From Polyangiaceae bacterium (GTDB lineage Bacteria > Myxococcota > Polyangia > Polyangiales > Polyangiaceae): a stretch of 8,994 nucleotides of DNA. Numbering within the stretch: the stretch's first letter is position 1; the number at the start of each line of letters is the position of its first letter. The notes beneath the pieces were generated by a model, which saw nothing but the letters and a program-made list of their open reading frames with translations, searched no databases and had not been told where the DNA came from. The DNA lies in NCBI GenBank assembly GCA_025936205.1, contig JAICTU010000381.1:1-8994 (forward strand). Direction: 5' to 3'. The position numbers and the translations under genes were made by a program. Positions 7,278 to 8,994 of the stretch are shown in pieces.

Positions 7278-8994
7278 TCAGCGCAGTCTTTGCAGTATTT
7301 CCCCGTTGTGCAGCGTACTGTGCCCGCGCGCCAGCAAGACAAAATCGCCGGCAGTGTCGAGCACGCCATACGAGCCGTTGCCGAGCACTCGCTGGACCTC
7401 CTCGCAGCCGCCCCAGCGCAAGCTGCGATCGCTATACAGGACGTAGGCCGCGTCTCCGATCCCCAGCTTGAGGGCGAGCAGTGTGGCTCGCCGCGCGAGG
7501 TGAGGGCCCTCGTACTCGCCAACGCTCAGCGAAGCCTCGGCCGGAATCAGAGCCGCGACGCTGCGAAACGCCTCCAGGCGCGCGCTATCGTCCGCAGTCC
7601 AGCCGAACGAGACGTGCGAGAATCGATCCGTGGCGCTGGCGGGCTGGAATGCGCTGAATCGGACGGCGCTCACCAGGCTGCAGAACGCCAGCGCGAGCAC
7701 CACGGGCGCGCGCGAGTGACGTGAGCGTACCGCCAGAGCGAAGATGGCGGCGACAAACATCAGCGGCAGGAAGTGCGTTGCATAGTGATAGTGCACATCG
7801 ACAATCGTCGACCCGCTGTTGGCCAACCCGACGACCACCAGTCCGGGCACCAGGAGGAACCAAGCCCTCCGGTAGCGCAGCGGTAGAAACGCGAGCGGCA
7901 CCAACAGCTGCAACGCCAGCAGCAGCTTGTCTTCGCTGAGCAGCCGGCTCAGCGTGTACAGCGGGTTGGAGGCCACGGTGAATAGAACGCCACCGAAATT
8001 CTTGACGGGCGGCGAGATCAGCTCCGAGTAGTAGCTGGCGAAGCGCAGCGGACCGAACTGACGCATCCACACGAACTTGATCAGTACGAACCAGGCGAGG
8101 CCGGTGGCCGCCAGCACCAGTCCCTGACGCACGGCCCCGGCGTTGCGCTGTCGAGCATTCCACGCCAGACCGGCTCCGACAGCGGCGACGCTGATCGCCA
8201 CATCCTCCCGGCAGCAGAGCGCGAGCAACACCGCGAGCCAGAATGCCAGGCCGCCCGCATGCCGGGCATGGAAGTAGGCGGCCCAGAGCAGGAAGAAGGC
8301 GCTCAAGGGTAGGAAATGAAAGTCGTAGAAAGCGGGGCCGTGCAGCGCCGGATGCGAAAGGTAGGCGAGCACGAAGATCAGCGCGACCCAGCCGCTGCGG
8401 AGCCAGCGCTCGGCGAGCAGAAACAGCGGCACCGCCGCTCCGACCATCAGCACGGTCTGCAACACCAACAGCGTCTCCGCGCGGGGCGCCAGCGCGTAGA
8501 CAGGCAGGAGCAAGTACAGCAGAAACTCCGCGTGCTCCCGGAAGTAGTGCTCGCCGAGCGCGATGCCGTGGCGGCCGTGCAGCGTGTTCCAGAACAAATT
8601 TTCGAACAGGCCGAGATCGTACGTGGAGCTCAGCATGCGAGCGTGCAGCACCAGGCTGCCGACCAGAATGAACGCTGCCGCCGCCAGGATCGCCAGCGAA
8701 GCGAGCAGCCTCGGCACCGCCCGGGACGATCGGAGCGACGTGACGCGCAGTTTCAGCCGCGCGGCGCGATAGGCCGGCGCCGCCTGGCGGCAGCTGTGCT
8801 GGAGCCCGAGCCCCACGGCTCCGGTCACCAGCAACAGGAACACAGGCCGGTCCACGAAGGTCGCAGGACTGAGCAGCACGGGCGCGGGCCAGATCGCCAG
8901 CAGCGGTGCAGCGCGGCGCGCCCACGTGCGTAGCTCCGTCGCTTGCCCGGCGCGCAGCCGCAGCCAGAGCGCGACGCTCACCCCCAGCGCAGCG
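7278..8994 (-). CDS. DUF2079 polytopic membrane protein, 5' end outside the window
   Basis: At least 571 codons are open to the right edge. A GTG at 8981 could be a start, but the frame continues to the edge with hydrophobic codons (AALGVSVALWLRL), so the true start is probably upstream. The protein is mostly transmembrane, with many hydrophobic segments (for example LLASLAILAAAAFILVGSLV, FLLYLLLPVYAL, GLAFWLAVLLAL and HFLPLMFVAAIFALAV). The DUF2079 signature follows a first-loop segment STYDLGLFENLFWNTLHGRHG, in which the acidic residue after an aromatic one is characteristic. FYDFHFLPLSAF, CCREDVAISVA and VDVHYHYATHFLP also match the family. DUF2079 belongs with GT-C-fold glycosyltransferase-like membrane proteins that may use polyprenyl-linked sugar donors, but no activity is established. 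The last about 130 residues form a soluble domain. The DUF2071 gene follows 63 bp downstream. Confidence 0.9.
   Translation of the reverse strand, partial: AALGVSVALWLRLRAGQATELRTWARRAAPLLAIWPAPVLLSPATFVDRPVFLLLVTGAVGLGLQHSCRQAAPAYRAARLKLRVTSLRSSRAVPRLLASLAILAAAAFILVGSLVLHARMLSSTYDLGLFENLFWNTLHGRHGIALGEHYFREHAEFLLYLLLPVYALAPRAETLLVLQTVLMVGAAVPLFLLAERWLRSGWVALIFVLAYLSHPALHGPAFYDFHFLPLSAFFLLWAAYFHARHAGGLAFWLAVLLALCCREDVAISVAAVGAGLAWNARQRNAGAVRQGLVLAATGLAWFVLIKFVWMRQFGPLRFASYYSELISPPVKNFGGVLFTVASNPLYTLSRLLSEDKLLLALQLLVPLAFLPLRYRRAWFLLVPGLVVVGLANSGSTIVDVHYHYATHFLPLMFVAAIFALAVRSRHSRAPVVLALAFCSLVSAVRFSAFQPASATDRFSHVSFGWTADDSARLEAFRSVAALIPAEASLSVGEYEGPHLARRATLLALKLGIGDAAYVLYSDRSLRWGGCEEVQRVLGNGSYGVLDTAGDFVLLARGHSTLHNGEILQRLR

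Noticed and set aside
7585..8925. 446-codon minus-strand frame within the DUF2079 gene
   Set aside because: It is an out-of-frame shadow of the DUF2079 coding sequence and lacks hydrophobic periodicity or known motifs.

Overview
This is a high-GC window with dense genes on both strands. It looks like chromosome from a large-genome proteobacterium-like organism. The GC-rich codon use, a Cys-anchored parallel beta-helix lipoprotein, a solo PAS protein and a YegD-like mini-Hsp70 all fit Myxococcota (Polyangiales-like). That assignment is inference from style of content, not from a marker gene. I see no rRNA, tRNA, CRISPR array, transposase or phage gene.

Layout, left to right. A beta-helix lipoprotein gene (71-1189, minus) lies downstream of a LysR-type regulator gene (1311-2213, minus). 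The regulator is divergent from a YceI-family gene (2325-2873, plus), a common arrangement in which the LysR protein controls its neighbour. The next 500 bases (2874-3375) hold no intact gene. They contain what reads as a decayed ECF-type sigma-factor fragment (2938-3239) and two hairpins. An extended short-chain dehydrogenase/epimerase gene follows (3376-4239, minus). It is divergent from a solo PAS-domain gene (4438-5061, plus), and the intergenic region carries a perfect 19-bp dyad. A perfect 13-bp tandem duplication (5071-5096) sits between the PAS gene and a YegD-type Hsp70-like ATPase gene (5139-6437, plus). That gene converges, with only 3 bp between stop codons, on a DUF2071/YqjF-family gene (6441-7214, minus). 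The DUF2071 gene lies behind a DUF2079 polytopic membrane protein gene (7278 to the right edge, minus, 5' end outside the window).

How the parts may work together. LysR/YceI is a likely regulator-target pair. PAS/Hsp70 are co-oriented and could be a sensor plus chaperone-like ATPase unit. DUF2079/DUF2071 are co-oriented and 63 bp apart. The rest looks like an ordinary mosaic of accessory genes. I do not see a clear new defence or biosynthetic system. The items most worth checking are the sigma-factor fossil, the 19-bp dyad at 4300-4318, the tandem repeat at the Hsp70 start, and the PAS/mini-Hsp70 pair.
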